The position numbers were made by a program, and so were the translations under genes. A stretch of DNA of 64,000 nucleotides from Chloroflexota bacterium (GTDB taxonomy: Bacteria > Chloroflexota > Anaerolineae > Aggregatilineales > Phototrophicaceae). The notes beneath the pieces were generated by a model that did not search any database, was not told where the DNA came from, and was given only the letters and a program-made list of their open reading frames with translations. The DNA lies in contig JAIUNI010000002.1 in the NCBI GenBank assembly GCA_020161935.1, positions 558,001 through 622,000 of the forward strand. The letters run 5' to 3'. Shown piece by piece: positions 1 to 8,375 of this stretch (position 1 is its first letter; every line of letters starts with the position of its first letter).

Positions 1-1321
1 CATTTAGTGCTTCAACATAAAATGCATCGTGATTTAAATAGCCCAAATAACGACCATTCGGTGACATTGAAAAGTAGCTTATTTCAGCGCTGCTCAAACG
101 ATTCTCGGTCAAGACATTGTTGACTAAATGCTCTCCAACGACATAGGCCATGAGTGTTTCATGATCAACGAACATTAGCTGCAAAGGGTTGCTACCTGAC
201 CAATCCACACGAGCAGGATTTACATCTGCAATACCTACAATTTCTTCCGCGCTTACAGGCAGCTTTTGGATCAAGTAAGGCGTATTTTGAACGGATACAG
301 CCCACGCATACTGGCTGGTTTTGTTCCAAGCTGTACTCGGATGCGGAACATATTCTTGGGTGAAACTACTGTAACGCGCGGCTTGATGTTGAGTTGGGAT
401 TTGAAAATGTGCGGATTGACTTAAACCAAGCATACGTTGAGTTTGAAGATCAACCAACCAAAGTACTGATCTTTTTGTCTCACATTTCTCGGCAGTATAA
501 ACAAGTGCTGATTGACCATCAGGACTCCAGTCAATCAAGCGGACAATACCCGAGGGCAGCGCAAATGAGTAAGCCTGATCGTGTGCAAAATCTTCAACGA
601 TAAGCAACTGCTCATCAGTGACATACATAATTTTGCTGTCCGGTGACCACGTTGGCAGGCTGGCATCTGGACAATCAGGAGCAAGATGAAAAGCTCTGCT
701 TATTGATACATTAGATGAAGCTATTGGGAGCAATGTAAATTGTGACGTGGAAGAATGATCGCTATAAGAGACTATGTATTGACCATCCGGTGACCACTCA
801 TGAAAAATCCCTCCTTGAGGCAAATTAATGAGGCGTGTTTGGATAGTGGGGTCATACACAAACAACTCATTTTTATATTCAGTTTGGTTCCCATTGTCGT
901 AAACTGCATAGCGATAATTGACGAGTAACAATTCTGTTTTCGGCGACCAAAGCATTTCCACATGAGCAACCGCGCCTTTGGTATTCATATCAGGAAAAAG
1001 ATCAATCAGGTCGCCATCGCGATTAACAAGCATTGCAACTGACTCAGGTATCGAGCCGCCATCCACACGTCCAACAGTCCACGCAAACCAACTACCGGAA
1101 GGTGACCAACCGGGGCCGACAATCATCCTATCGTCAGCTATATCAAAGCGTGTCAGAATTTGACTATCGGTTCCATCTACTTTTTCGGTGATAAATGCGC
1201 GTTGTTCAGTTGAATAATAATAGAGGTATGGCAAGGTATCAGAAGCGTTGGCACGAGTAGAAAGTAATGCAATAAGGGGAAGGACTAACAATCGTGCAAA
1301 TAGATGCAATCGAAACACCAT
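1..1321 (-). CDS. Exported TolB/WD40-like beta-propeller protein, C-terminus beyond window
   Basis: An open frame of 440 codons runs from an ATG at 1321 to the window edge with no stop; I checked every codon. The N-terminus is a hydrophobic signal-like stretch ending in a run of Ala, so export is likely. The SPDG or SPxG motif typical of TolB-type propeller blades recurs (WSPSG, WSPDG, WSPDS, WSPDG, MSPNG), usually after a Trp. This points to a six- or seven-bladed propeller used for protein binding or sensing; no catalytic domain is visible in the part present. The gene looks AT-richer than its neighbours. The propeller call is firm, the role is unknown. Confidence 0.8.
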   Translation of the reverse strand, partial: MVFRLHLFARLLVLPLIALLSTRANASDTLPYLYYYSTEQRAFITEKVDGTDSQILTRFDIADDRMIVGPGWSPSGSWFAWTVGRVDGGSIPESVAMLVNRDGDLIDLFPDMNTKGAVAHVEMLWSPKTELLLVNYRYAVYDNGNQTEYKNELFVYDPTIQTRLINLPQGGIFHEWSPDGQYIVSYSDHSSTSQFTLLPIASSNVSISRAFHLAPDCPDASLPTWSPDSKIMYVTDEQLLIVEDFAHDQAYSFALPSGIVRLIDWSPDGQSALVYTAEKCETKRSVLWLVDLQTQRMLGLSQSAHFQIPTQHQAARYSSFTQEYVPHPSTAWNKTSQYAWAVSVQNTPYLIQKLPVSAEEIVGIADVNPARVDWSGSNPLQLMFVDHETLMAYVVGEHLVNNVLTENRLSSAEISYFSMSPNGRYLGYLNHDAFYVEALN

Positions 1322-1377
1322 TTACAATCCACCTTACACTTTTTAAGTCATTATATTTACAATCGATAGCGCTAAAC

Positions 1378-1408
1378 AAAAACGCCCGATGAACTGTCGG
1401 GCGTTTTT
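1378..1408 (-). terminator. Rho-independent terminator of the transglutaminase gene
   Basis: A perfect 12-bp inverted repeat (1378-1389 and 1397-1408) has a GC core CGCCCGA/TCGGGCG flanked by A and T runs. It lies 50 bases past the stop of the minus-strand transglutaminase gene. A/T runs on both sides make it potentially bidirectional. Confidence 0.85.
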
Positions 1409-1457
1409 GGAGCTATGCCGCTAGAGGCTATTTCCGACTGTGCAGATGGGTGCTTAC

Positions 1458-2321
1458 TCAGGCGGATGGACGGTCGTCCCACGCGACGGTTTTGTTCTTG
1501 TTGTCGATGTAGTTGTAGAGGTGGATGGTGTCCGGCACACGCAGGGCATCGTTCGCGTCGTAGAACTGGCGCATCGCCTCGAAGTCGGTGTCCACCTTAC
1601 CGACAACTGCCGCCGCTTCATCCAACAGCTTGCGGTCACGGGCGTTGACCATCGGGTCTTTCTTCTCGGCGACACCCCACGCATCACCGGAGAGCATCTC
1701 GAACTTATTCATGGCAGCGAGGTCACGCGGGAGGTCGTAGCGCACCGCCCACTCACCACGGTCATGCGGGCTGAAGCCAAACTGAATATCCGGCACCTCG
1801 CGCTTGCGGATCATCTGCCATGCCCTGCCACCGGTCACAAATTCCTCCGGTGTGATGTCGTGCTTGAGCAGGTCGGGATCGTCCATCACCCAACGGTCGC
1901 CGTTCCAATACTCACAAACCCAATGGTCTTGCAGATGTGACTGTTCGAGGTAGCTGGCGAAGCCGACACGCACACGAGCCGGTACCCCCTGCGAGCGCAG
2001 CATGGAGACCAGCAGGACGGCGAAATGGCGGCAGTCGATAATTAGCTTCTGGTTCTTGGGACGCGCTTCTGTTAATGGGCGGCTGTTGTGCGCCATCACC
2101 AGCGAGAGTGATTTGGCAACCGAACGTGACTCGTATTCGTGGGTGCGACCTTTCAACCATTCGGGGTTGTACTTTCGCACCTTCCACACATGGATATAGA
2201 TGTTCTGGATGACCTGATGCAGGGCTGGTAACTCTCGTGGGAGGTCGTTATAGAGATGGGCATATGCGCCGGGGTGAGTGATAGGGCTGTGCTGAGTGTA
2301 AAAGTCGAGGATAGCGGACAT
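1458..2321 (-). CDS. Transglutaminase-like superfamily protein
   Basis: A 287-residue cytosolic protein. It carries the Cys-His-Asp triad of the transglutaminase/papain-like fold: Cys in DCRH near residue 97, His in DHWV near 133, Asp in MDDPD near 147. Such proteins hydrolyse or transfer amide bonds; the substrate cannot be told. I chose the ATG at 2321, giving an MSAIL start, because GAGAGGAA sits about 8 bases upstream; an in-frame extension to 2378 has no comparable site. No signal peptide is seen. It appears monocistronic with its own terminator. The family call is firm, the function inferred. Confidence 0.8.
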   Translation of the reverse strand: MSAILDFYTQHSPITHPGAYAHLYNDLPRELPALHQVIQNIYIHVWKVRKYNPEWLKGRTHEYESRSVAKSLSLVMAHNSRPLTEARPKNQKLIIDCRHFAVLLVSMLRSQGVPARVRVGFASYLEQSHLQDHWVCEYWNGDRWVMDDPDLLKHDITPEEFVTGGRAWQMIRKREVPDIQFGFSPHDRGEWAVRYDLPRDLAAMNKFEMLSGDAWGVAEKKDPMVNARDRKLLDEAAAVVGKVDTDFEAMRQFYDANDALRVPDTIHLYNYIDNKNKTVAWDDRPSA

Positions 2322-2501
2322 GGTTGTGTTCCTCTCTGCGCGGGTTCGCGCGGTGTGGTTGGATGCACAGTATGTCACCGATTGGGGCGGCTAACAGCCC
2401 CAATTTGTGGCGCGTTGGGGAACGGCGCGGTAAACTATCTTTTATTGAGATAAGCATTTTAATGCCCTGTTTTAGAATAGCATTTTCGCGAAAAACCAAT
2501 C

Positions 2502-2529
2502 AAAAAGCCCACTTACAAGCGGGCTTTTT
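2502..2529 (-). terminator. Rho-independent terminator of the VOC gene
   Basis: AAAAAGCCC (2502-2510) and GGGCTTTTT (2521-2529) flank a 10-base loop, just after the stop of the minus-strand VOC gene. The A and T tracts on the two sides would let it act in both directions. Confidence 0.8.
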
Positions 2530-2545
2530 TGTTGCCAATCTAAGA

Positions 2546-2953
2546 TTACGACATGCCGAATTGGAGCATCCAACTGAGGCCGAACTTATCAACCAGATCG
2601 CCATACGTGCCAAAGAACTCGCTGCGGAGGTCGTTGGTGACATTCGCGCCGGTTGAAAGGTTCTTGAAGTAGGCTTCGATTTCTTCCTTGCTGCTGCATA
2701 CCAAGCACAGGGAAATCACATTACCAACGACGGGCGCATCGGTTCCGATCATATCCGAGCCGAGCAGTGTCAGCGTGCCGGACTTCAACTCGGCGTGCAG
2801 CACACGGTTATGAGTATCCGGCGACCACTGGGCCGCCATCGGTGACTCGCCAACGGTTTGTACCTTCAAGTCACCGCCGAAGCACGATTGGTAAAACTCG
2901 AACGCCTCTTTACAGTTACCATTAAAGCGGACATATGCGTTCAACTGAGCCAT
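2546..2953 (-). CDS. VOC family protein, PhnB-like
   Basis: A 135-residue single-domain protein of the glyoxalase/bleomycin-resistance (VOC) superfamily, closest in pattern to PhnB-like proteins: YVRFNGNCKEAFEFYQSCFG at the N-terminus and an FFGTYGDLVDKFGLSWML segment at the C-terminus. Members bind a metal or small molecule between paired beta-alpha-beta-beta-beta units; the ligand here is unknown. The start at 2953 is preceded by AGGAGA at good spacing. It lies upstream in the same orientation as the transglutaminase but with its own terminator. The family call is firm. Confidence 0.8.
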   Translation of the reverse strand: MAQLNAYVRFNGNCKEAFEFYQSCFGGDLKVQTVGESPMAAQWSPDTHNRVLHAELKSGTLTLLGSDMIGTDAPVVGNVISLCLVCSSKEEIEAYFKNLSTGANVTNDLRSEFFGTYGDLVDKFGLSWMLQFGMS

Positions 2954-3006
2954 CACTATTCTCCTTAGATTGTGAATGCCTGCCACTAACTATCGACCCG
3001 AATAAC

Positions 3007-3399
3007 TTATTCAGATTCCGCGTCCATCACCTGTATCCACCCGCGAACAGCCGCCTCCAACGCTGCTTTTTTGTCCTGCACATCACTCATATCATTGAAG
3101 TGAGCCATGCGGCGGTCTTTGTAGTCGCCTTCGAGCAAGCCAGCCATATCAGGGATGACGATGCCATTGGGGAACACCATGAGGATGTGGTCGCGGACGT
3201 GCGGTGTGAACACCACCATATCACCTTTGTAGTAAAAGCTGGGGGCGTTCCACTTGATGCCCTCGGTAATTCCCGGATGAGCAGCCATGATGATCTGGCG
3301 GATAGCTGCCATCTCGGCCTTGAAGGGATGGTCGGACTTCGCGAGATAGTCGTCTACGGCAGGTGTATCATTAAGCGGTTTCGCTTTTTTCGCAGCCAT
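3007..3399 (-). CDS. DUF1801 (YdhG-like) family protein
   Basis: A 130-residue protein with the DUF1801 pattern: VDDYLAKSDHPFKAEMAAIR, then an EGIKWNAPSFYYKGDMVVF segment. These small cytosolic proteins have an iron-chaperone/frataxin-like fold and no settled function. The start codon overlaps the stop of the upstream glycosylase gene by one base (TAATG), so it is probably translationally coupled. Downstream-frame extensions to 3477 would lie inside the upstream gene and are rejected. The family call is firm; a link to the coupled DNA repair protein is only suggested by the overlap. Confidence 0.75.
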   Translation of the reverse strand: MAAKKAKPLNDTPAVDDYLAKSDHPFKAEMAAIRQIIMAAHPGITEGIKWNAPSFYYKGDMVVFTPHVRDHILMVFPNGIVIPDMAGLLEGDYKDRRMAHFNDMSDVQDKKAALEAAVRGWIQVMDAESE

Positions 3400-4601
3400 T
3401 ATGTCAATGCCTCCACCAATTCCGGCACGTTCGCCCAGCGGACGGCGACTTCTGGTGTTTGGTGCCATGCCGCGCATTCTTGCAGCGTGGTTTTCAATGC
3501 TGCGACCAATTCATCATCGACCATGACACCCGGCTCAAGGTGCAGCGCCTTGACCTCAAACAAGCCTTCCTTGCGGTGGGCTTTCGGGTCAAGCCGGCCA
3601 ATGACCTGATTCTTGTAAAGGATCGGCAGGGTGAAGTAACCGTAAATACGCTTGGGCGCGGGGGTGTAGCACTCGATGCGGTAGTCAAAGTTGTAGAGTG
3701 CTAGCGCCCGTTTACGATCCCAAACAATGGGGTCGAAGGGTGAAAGCAGCGTGGTTTTGGACTGCGGGATTTTACCCTTCGCAGCAGATTGCACCAGCGT
3801 TTCATTATCAACGTGGTAATAGGCGAGAACGTCCCATCCTTCGACCTTGAGCTGGCGTAGTTGGTCGTTCTTTTCCAACCGCTTGAGTGAAACACGAACA
3901 TCAGCCTGCTTCAGGCGGAAGTAGTCGGCAATCCACTCGGCTTTTGTCACGCCCAGCGCCTTGACGGTATTCAGCACAAAATAATCGTGTCGCCGTTCTT
4001 CGGTTGCCATGTTGGCATCATCCCAATTTGGCAACACCCGTTCACGCAGGTCGTAAATGCGCTGGAAGTTGTGACGCTTCTTAATCATCAACTCGCCCGC
4101 GTCTAAGAGATATTCGAGGGCAATCTTTTCAGCTTTCCAATTCCACCAAGAACCTTTTTGCCCATCAGTACGCTCAAATTCGGAAGACCGCACCGCACCA
4201 TTATCACGGACGTGGTTCAACACCGTATCGGCAACATGACGATGTTCATTCAGCCATCGCTGCCAGTTGCCTTCCTCACCGCCACGCGCCAGCATCGCCA
4301 GCCGGTAGTATTCGAAGTCCTCAATCGGCAGGAAGCAGGCGGCATGTGACCAGTACTCAAACAAGCTGCCCTGTTCGAGCAATTTTTCCAGCCAGCGCGG
4401 ATCATAATCCCCCAAACGGCTCCAGAGTACGAGATACGGGCTGCGAGCAACCACGCTGATGGTGTCAATCTGGAGGACATGCATCTGGCGAATGATGTCC
4501 TGCACTGATTTCGGGGTGGCTTTGCCGGGCTTGGGTGACTGCTGCAAACCTTGCGCGGCGATCACCAATCCGCGTACGGCGGCCTGTGAAAGTTCGGTCA
4601 T
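3399..4601 (-). CDS. YcaQ/AlkX-family DNA glycosylase (winged-helix, HTH_42)
   Basis: A 400-residue protein of the HTH_42 family, whose E. coli member YcaQ (AlkX) unhooks interstrand DNA crosslinks and whose Streptomyces relative AlkZ excises azinomycin adducts. The signature LQIDTISVVARSPYLVLWSR carries the Gln-x-Asp motif expected of the YcaQ-type active site, and LLSPFDPIVWDRKRALALYN with RIECYTPAPKRIYGY forms the second conserved block. The ATG at 4601 is chosen over an upstream TTG because AAGGAC precedes it. It is coupled to a DUF1801 gene. The family call is firm; the crosslink substrate is inferred from homologues. Confidence 0.82.
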   Translation of the reverse strand: MTELSQAAVRGLVIAAQGLQQSPKPGKATPKSVQDIIRQMHVLQIDTISVVARSPYLVLWSRLGDYDPRWLEKLLEQGSLFEYWSHAACFLPIEDFEYYRLAMLARGGEEGNWQRWLNEHRHVADTVLNHVRDNGAVRSSEFERTDGQKGSWWNWKAEKIALEYLLDAGELMIKKRHNFQRIYDLRERVLPNWDDANMATEERRHDYFVLNTVKALGVTKAEWIADYFRLKQADVRVSLKRLEKNDQLRQLKVEGWDVLAYYHVDNETLVQSAAKGKIPQSKTTLLSPFDPIVWDRKRALALYNFDYRIECYTPAPKRIYGYFTLPILYKNQVIGRLDPKAHRKEGLFEVKALHLEPGVMVDDELVAALKTTLQECAAWHQTPEVAVRWANVPELVEALT

Positions 4602-4711
4602 AACCCTGTCCTTAAGCTGTCGGCCCAATAGAACATAAATTATAACAACTGGAACGTTTGTTCACAAGCTGTAAACGTGGTGGTTGCACATTACATAATG
4701 GGAAATTTCAT

Positions 4712-5515
4712 TTATTCCCGCTTGAACAGCCACAGCGCGACCATGCTCATCACGACGGTGAACCCTGCGAGGAAGGCTACATCCAGCCCGAAGGCAAAGG
4801 TGCCTTGCCCAATTGTTATATGGCGAAGCGCGTCCACACCGTAGCTGAGGGGGTTGATCGCGATGAAGGGCTGCATCCATTCCGGCGCACTGCTGGTCGG
4901 GTAGATACCGCCGCTGAGAAAGTACATGGGCATGACGACGAAGTTGGAAATCGTGCCGAAGCCTTCAAAGGAGGTCATGCGGCTGGCGATCACCACGCCA
5001 AGCGAGGTCAGCGCGAACGACACCCCAAACATGATGACGATCAGTTCCAGCACCGCGATTGGGGTCAGGCGCAAGCCGATCAGCGGGGCGAAGGCGAGCG
5101 TGATGATGCCCTGCAAAGTCGCTTGGGTCGCACCACCCAGCACCTTGCCGATGATGATCGAGATGCGGGACACGGGCGCGGCCAGCACTTCTTTGAGGAA
5201 GCCGAACTCGCGATCCCAGATGATGCTAATCGCCGACTGCATGGTGGCAAAGATCAGCGTTAGGCCTATAACACCGGGGAAAATGTACTGGATATAATCG
5301 ACGTTTCCGGTGAGCGTGTTATCCGTGACCACGGGCTTGAGGCTGCTGCCGAGGATCACCAGCCACAAGATCGGACGGGCGACACCGCCCCACAAGCGGC
5401 TCTTTTCGCGCCAGAACTTCTTAAAGTCGCGCAGCCAGATGCCATAGATGACTTCGAGTTCGCGGCTGTACGAGAACGTATGCCGTTTAACGGTTGGTAG
5501 CGATTGCGTAGCCAT
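4712..5515 (-). CDS. ABC-2 type transporter permease
   Basis: A 267-residue membrane protein with about six hydrophobic segments and the ABC-2 core: WDREFGFLKEVLAAPVSR, then a second half ending in MYFLSGGIYPTSSAPEWMQ and NPLSYGVDALR. This is the DrrB-type layout of exporters for drugs, polyketides or lipids. It starts 10 bases after the ATPase gene stop, so the two form an operon under the MarR gene. The permease should sit in the cytoplasmic membrane as a dimer with the ATPase. The substrate is not visible. Confidence 0.88.
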   Translation of the reverse strand: MATQSLPTVKRHTFSYSRELEVIYGIWLRDFKKFWREKSRLWGGVARPILWLVILGSSLKPVVTDNTLTGNVDYIQYIFPGVIGLTLIFATMQSAISIIWDREFGFLKEVLAAPVSRISIIIGKVLGGATQATLQGIITLAFAPLIGLRLTPIAVLELIVIMFGVSFALTSLGVVIASRMTSFEGFGTISNFVVMPMYFLSGGIYPTSSAPEWMQPFIAINPLSYGVDALRHITIGQGTFAFGLDVAFLAGFTVVMSMVALWLFKRE

Positions 5516-5525
5516 ATCGTCCTCC

Positions 5526-6587
5526 TTATATCCGACCCAGCCGCCGTAAGTTCAGTTTGCGTTGGTCTTTCGCCCCTTCTTCTTCGCGGATGGTGCGTCC
5601 GGTCAGCTTCAGGAACACGTCTTCGAGCGTGGGTCGCCGGATGTGCAGTGTTTCGATGGTCACGCCGCCGGTGAGCGTGGGCAGCTCCGCCAGCAGCTTG
5701 GGGGCGAAGCTCTCGGCAGACGGCACCTGGATGACCACATGCCCTTCGCGTTCCTCCACCGGCACTTGATACTTTTCAGCGATCACCTGCACCACGCGGG
5801 CGTTATCACGGGTCGTCAGTTCGATCTGGTCGTCGCCGACCATCTTCTTGAGTTCAGCCGGTGTATCGAGCGCGACGATTTGCCCTTTGTCGATGATGGC
5901 GATACGGTCGCAGTTTTCGGCCTCATCCATATAGTGCGTGGTCATGAAGATGGCGGTGTGATGCACCTGCCGCAGGTCGCGGACGTACTGCCAGATGTAG
6001 TTGCGGGTTTGCGGGTCGAGGCCGACGGTTGGCTCGTCCAGCACCAGCAAGCGCGGCTCGTGCAGCAGCCCACGGGCGATTTCGAGACGGCGGCGCATCC
6101 CACCGGAAAAGGTTTTGACGCGGCGGTCTTTAAACTCGGTCAGTTCCATCAGGTCGAGAAGGCGTTTAATGCGTTCCGCCCGTTCGGCACGGGGGATGTG
6201 GTAAACCATGCAGTGAAACTCCATGTTTTCCTGCGCGGTCAAGTCGCTGTCCAGCGAATTATCCTGAAACACAATCCCGATCATCGAGCGCACGGTATCG
6301 GGGTCGTCCTGAACATCAAACCCGCCTACACGGATATGCCCGCCGCTGGGCTGTAACAGCGTGCAAAGCGTCTTGATGGTGGTTGATTTCCCAGCGCCGT
6401 TCGGGCCGAGGAAGCCAAAAATCTCGCCCTCTTTCACCTCAAAACTGATGTCGTTGACGGCGGTGAAATCCTCAAACTTTTTGGTCAGATGGTCAACTTG
6501 GATAATTGGCACACCCGCCGCTGGTTTCCCGGTGGCTAAAACAGCGTCCGCACGAATGGGAGCTTCAGTCATGGTCGTCATGTTCAT
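5526..6587 (-). CDS. ABC transporter ATP-binding protein, DrrA-like
   Basis: A 353-residue ATPase: Walker A GPNGAGKST, signature SGGMRRRLEIARGLL, Walker B LLVLDEPTVGLDP, then a C-terminal domain of about 100 residues as in DrrA/CcmA-type exporters. It powers the adjacent ABC-2 permease. Its 5' end overlaps the MarR gene by 23 bases. Of the clustered Met codons, the second (6581) is better placed behind AAGAGG than the first (6587), so the true start may be two residues in. Regulation by the co-transcribed MarR protein is likely. Confidence 0.9.
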   Translation of the reverse strand: MNMTTMTEAPIRADAVLATGKPAAGVPIIQVDHLTKKFEDFTAVNDISFEVKEGEIFGFLGPNGAGKSTTIKTLCTLLQPSGGHIRVGGFDVQDDPDTVRSMIGIVFQDNSLDSDLTAQENMEFHCMVYHIPRAERAERIKRLLDLMELTEFKDRRVKTFSGGMRRRLEIARGLLHEPRLLVLDEPTVGLDPQTRNYIWQYVRDLRQVHHTAIFMTTHYMDEAENCDRIAIIDKGQIVALDTPAELKKMVGDDQIELTTRDNARVVQVIAEKYQVPVEEREGHVVIQVPSAESFAPKLLAELPTLTGGVTIETLHIRRPTLEDVFLKLTGRTIREEEGAKDQRKLNLRRLGRI

Positions 6588-7020
6588 TTACCTCTTGAAC
6601 CAAGACCCGGTGTAAAGATTGGAGTGCCGATTGAATAGTGGTTTGTTCCGCCTCATCCAACTGATCCATATAGATGACCAACCGCGCGAGCATTTTCTGC
6701 TGGGCACGGCTGTAGTGGCTGCGGCCTTCGTCGCTGAGGTGTAACAGCGATTGGCGGCGGTCGTCGGGGTCGGGGATTCGTGTGATCCAACCGCGCGTGA
6801 CCAAGGACTGCACCAGTTCCCCCGCCGACTGGAAGCTCACCCGCCGTTTACGGGCAATTGCGCTCACAGTCAGCGGCGCTTCGGCTAAGTACGAGAGGAC
6901 GCGGAACTGTGGCATAGTTGTGTCCTCGCCCGCTTCTTCCCGCAGTTCGACCGCCATAATGCGAGTCAACAAAGGGACAACCGCCAACAGGTCTTGAGCC
7001 GTCGTGTGTGAGTTGGACAT
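6565..7020 (-). CDS. MarR family transcriptional regulator
   Basis: A 151-residue winged-helix regulator. The recognition helix region lies around LTVSAIARKRRVSFQSAGEL and the wing around RIPDPDDRRQSLLHLSDEGR, which carries the DxRxxxLxLT-like MarR signature. It heads a three-gene operon with the DrrA/DrrB-type exporter, the common layout for a repressor released by the exporter's substrate. The ATG at 7020 follows CAGGAGACC. The ligand is unknown. Confidence 0.88.
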   Translation of the reverse strand: MSNSHTTAQDLLAVVPLLTRIMAVELREEAGEDTTMPQFRVLSYLAEAPLTVSAIARKRRVSFQSAGELVQSLVTRGWITRIPDPDDRRQSLLHLSDEGRSHYSRAQQKMLARLVIYMDQLDEAEQTTIQSALQSLHRVLVQEVNEHDDHD

Positions 7021-7052
7021 AGCGTTTATTCAGGTCTCCTGATATTAAGGAT

Positions 7053-7069
7053 ACCTGTATAGTTTTCAG
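7053..7069. promoter_or_regulatory. Candidate MarR operator
   Basis: A partial palindrome, CCTG-N9-CAGG with six of eight half-site pairs matching, lies about 35 bases upstream of the marR start in an A/T-rich stretch. Its size and place fit autorepression by a MarR dimer, but no consensus for this regulator is known to me. Confidence 0.3.
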
Positions 7070-7193
7070 GGTTCTATAAGTCCAACCGATACCAACTTCC
7101 CTAAATGGCTTAGGGGATCATGAATGGCGGCGGCGTTGGGAGTACAATCACTTCATCCAAGTCCATTTGTCGTTATCAACGGGAGAAACTTTC

Positions 7194-7709
7194 ATGACCG
7201 CTTACGATGTTATCCGCGCAAAACGCGCCATCCGCAAGTTTACCGACCAACCCCTTCCCGATGAAGCCATCCACACTATTTTGAATGCCGGACGCTTGGC
7301 ACAATCTTCCAAGAACCTGCAAGAGCGTACTTTTATCGCTATTCGTGACCGCGAGACGCTGCAAGCGGTTTCCACCTGCGGCGAGTGGGCGGGGCATCTG
7401 GCGGGGGCGGCGCTGGGGATCGCCATCCTTACGCCCGACCCGAACAGCAAATTCCAACTGATGTTTGATGCCGGACAGTCGGCTGCATACATGCAGCTTG
7501 CGGCGTGGGAGTTGGGTATCGGGTCATGCCTCGCCTCGATTTACGACGGCGAAAAAGCCCGCGGCATACTCGGCTTCCCACCGGAATGGCATCTGCGAAT
7601 CGCCATCTCGTTCGGCTACCCACAGCCGGAAGCGCTTGAACCGCGCCCTGCCAAACCGGAAGGCCGCAAAGACTTCGACGATCTGGTGAAGTGGGATCGG
7701 TGGGAGTGA
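7194..7709 (+). CDS. Nitroreductase family protein
   Basis: A 171-residue FMN-dependent nitroreductase-fold protein. The N-terminal RAKRAIRKFTDQPLPDEAI matches the flavin phosphate-binding RRSxRxF motif of the family, and the C-terminal half carries AAWELGIGSCLASIYD and ISFGYPQ. Members reduce nitro groups, quinones or other small substrates with NAD(P)H. The ATG at 7194 is chosen because GGGAGAAAC precedes it; an upstream extension to 7167 lacks a site. The next gene starts 17 bases later in the same direction. The family call is firm, the substrate unknown. Confidence 0.85.
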   Translation: MTAYDVIRAKRAIRKFTDQPLPDEAIHTILNAGRLAQSSKNLQERTFIAIRDRETLQAVSTCGEWAGHLAGAALGIAILTPDPNSKFQLMFDAGQSAAYMQLAAWELGIGSCLASIYDGEKARGILGFPPEWHLRIAISFGYPQPEALEPRPAKPEGRKDFDDLVKWDRWE

Positions 7710-7726
7710 GTATTGGTGCATAAACG

Positions 7727-8275
7727 ATGAAAGAGCAGATAAAAGTACACATGACGGCGACCGAGTTTCTACAACTGCCTGAAACCAATTTACCTGTACA
7801 ACTGCTTGATGGTGAAGTTGTGAAGATGTACACACCTGAATTACCCCATCAAGACATCGTTGGAAACACTGCTGTACTCTTTAAACGCAAAGCACGAGAA
7901 CTCGGTGGTAAAGCCTATGTTGCGCCTGTTGATGTTTACTTTGACGAACGGAATGTTCCTCAACCAGACGTGATTTGGCTCGCACCGGATACCAAGTGCG
8001 AAATGGTTGGTACACAACGATTAAGCGGCGCACCCGATTTAATCGCCGAAGTCTTATCACCTCGTACTGCTTCTATCGACCGCAAAAAGAAATTCCGGCT
8101 GTACGAGAAATACGGTGTTCGCGAATACTGGCTGATTGATCCTCGTGACCAACTCGTTGAAGTCTGGCAGCATGAAGGCGGCCGGTTTATGCTGCTCGAT
8201 GTCTACGAAGTCGGCGAGACTTTTACCTCGGCGTTGATTGGCGCGGTTGAGGTGGCAGTGTTATTCACTAGTTAA
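7727..8275 (+). CDS. Uma2 family endonuclease-like protein (DUF820)
   Basis: A 182-residue PDDEXK-fold protein of the Uma2 family. The core motif is PQPDVIWLA followed by GAPDLIAEVLSP, then the conserved KKKFRLYEKYGVREYWLIDP. The Asp, Glu and Lys residues match a restriction-nuclease-like active site. These genes are multi-copy in Chloroflexota and Cyanobacteria and their cellular role is not known. A second family member lies at 25.0-25.5 kb. It probably shares a transcript with the nitroreductase. Confidence 0.85.
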   Translation: MKEQIKVHMTATEFLQLPETNLPVQLLDGEVVKMYTPELPHQDIVGNTAVLFKRKARELGGKAYVAPVDVYFDERNVPQPDVIWLAPDTKCEMVGTQRLSGAPDLIAEVLSPRTASIDRKKKFRLYEKYGVREYWLIDPRDQLVEVWQHEGGRFMLLDVYEVGETFTSALIGAVEVAVLFTS

Positions 8276-8375
8276 ACCTCTCATACTAACCATATAGACC
8301 ATCATGGTCGTCTCATGTGGCGGAAGCGCGGTACAATTCCGGCAGCATTCGGCACGCCAATAGAGGGAGTCTATC

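Noticed and set aside
5562..6356. A 264-residue plus-strand open frame
   Set aside because: It is antisense to the ABC ATPase with all motifs intact; its His-rich composition is typical of a shadow frame.
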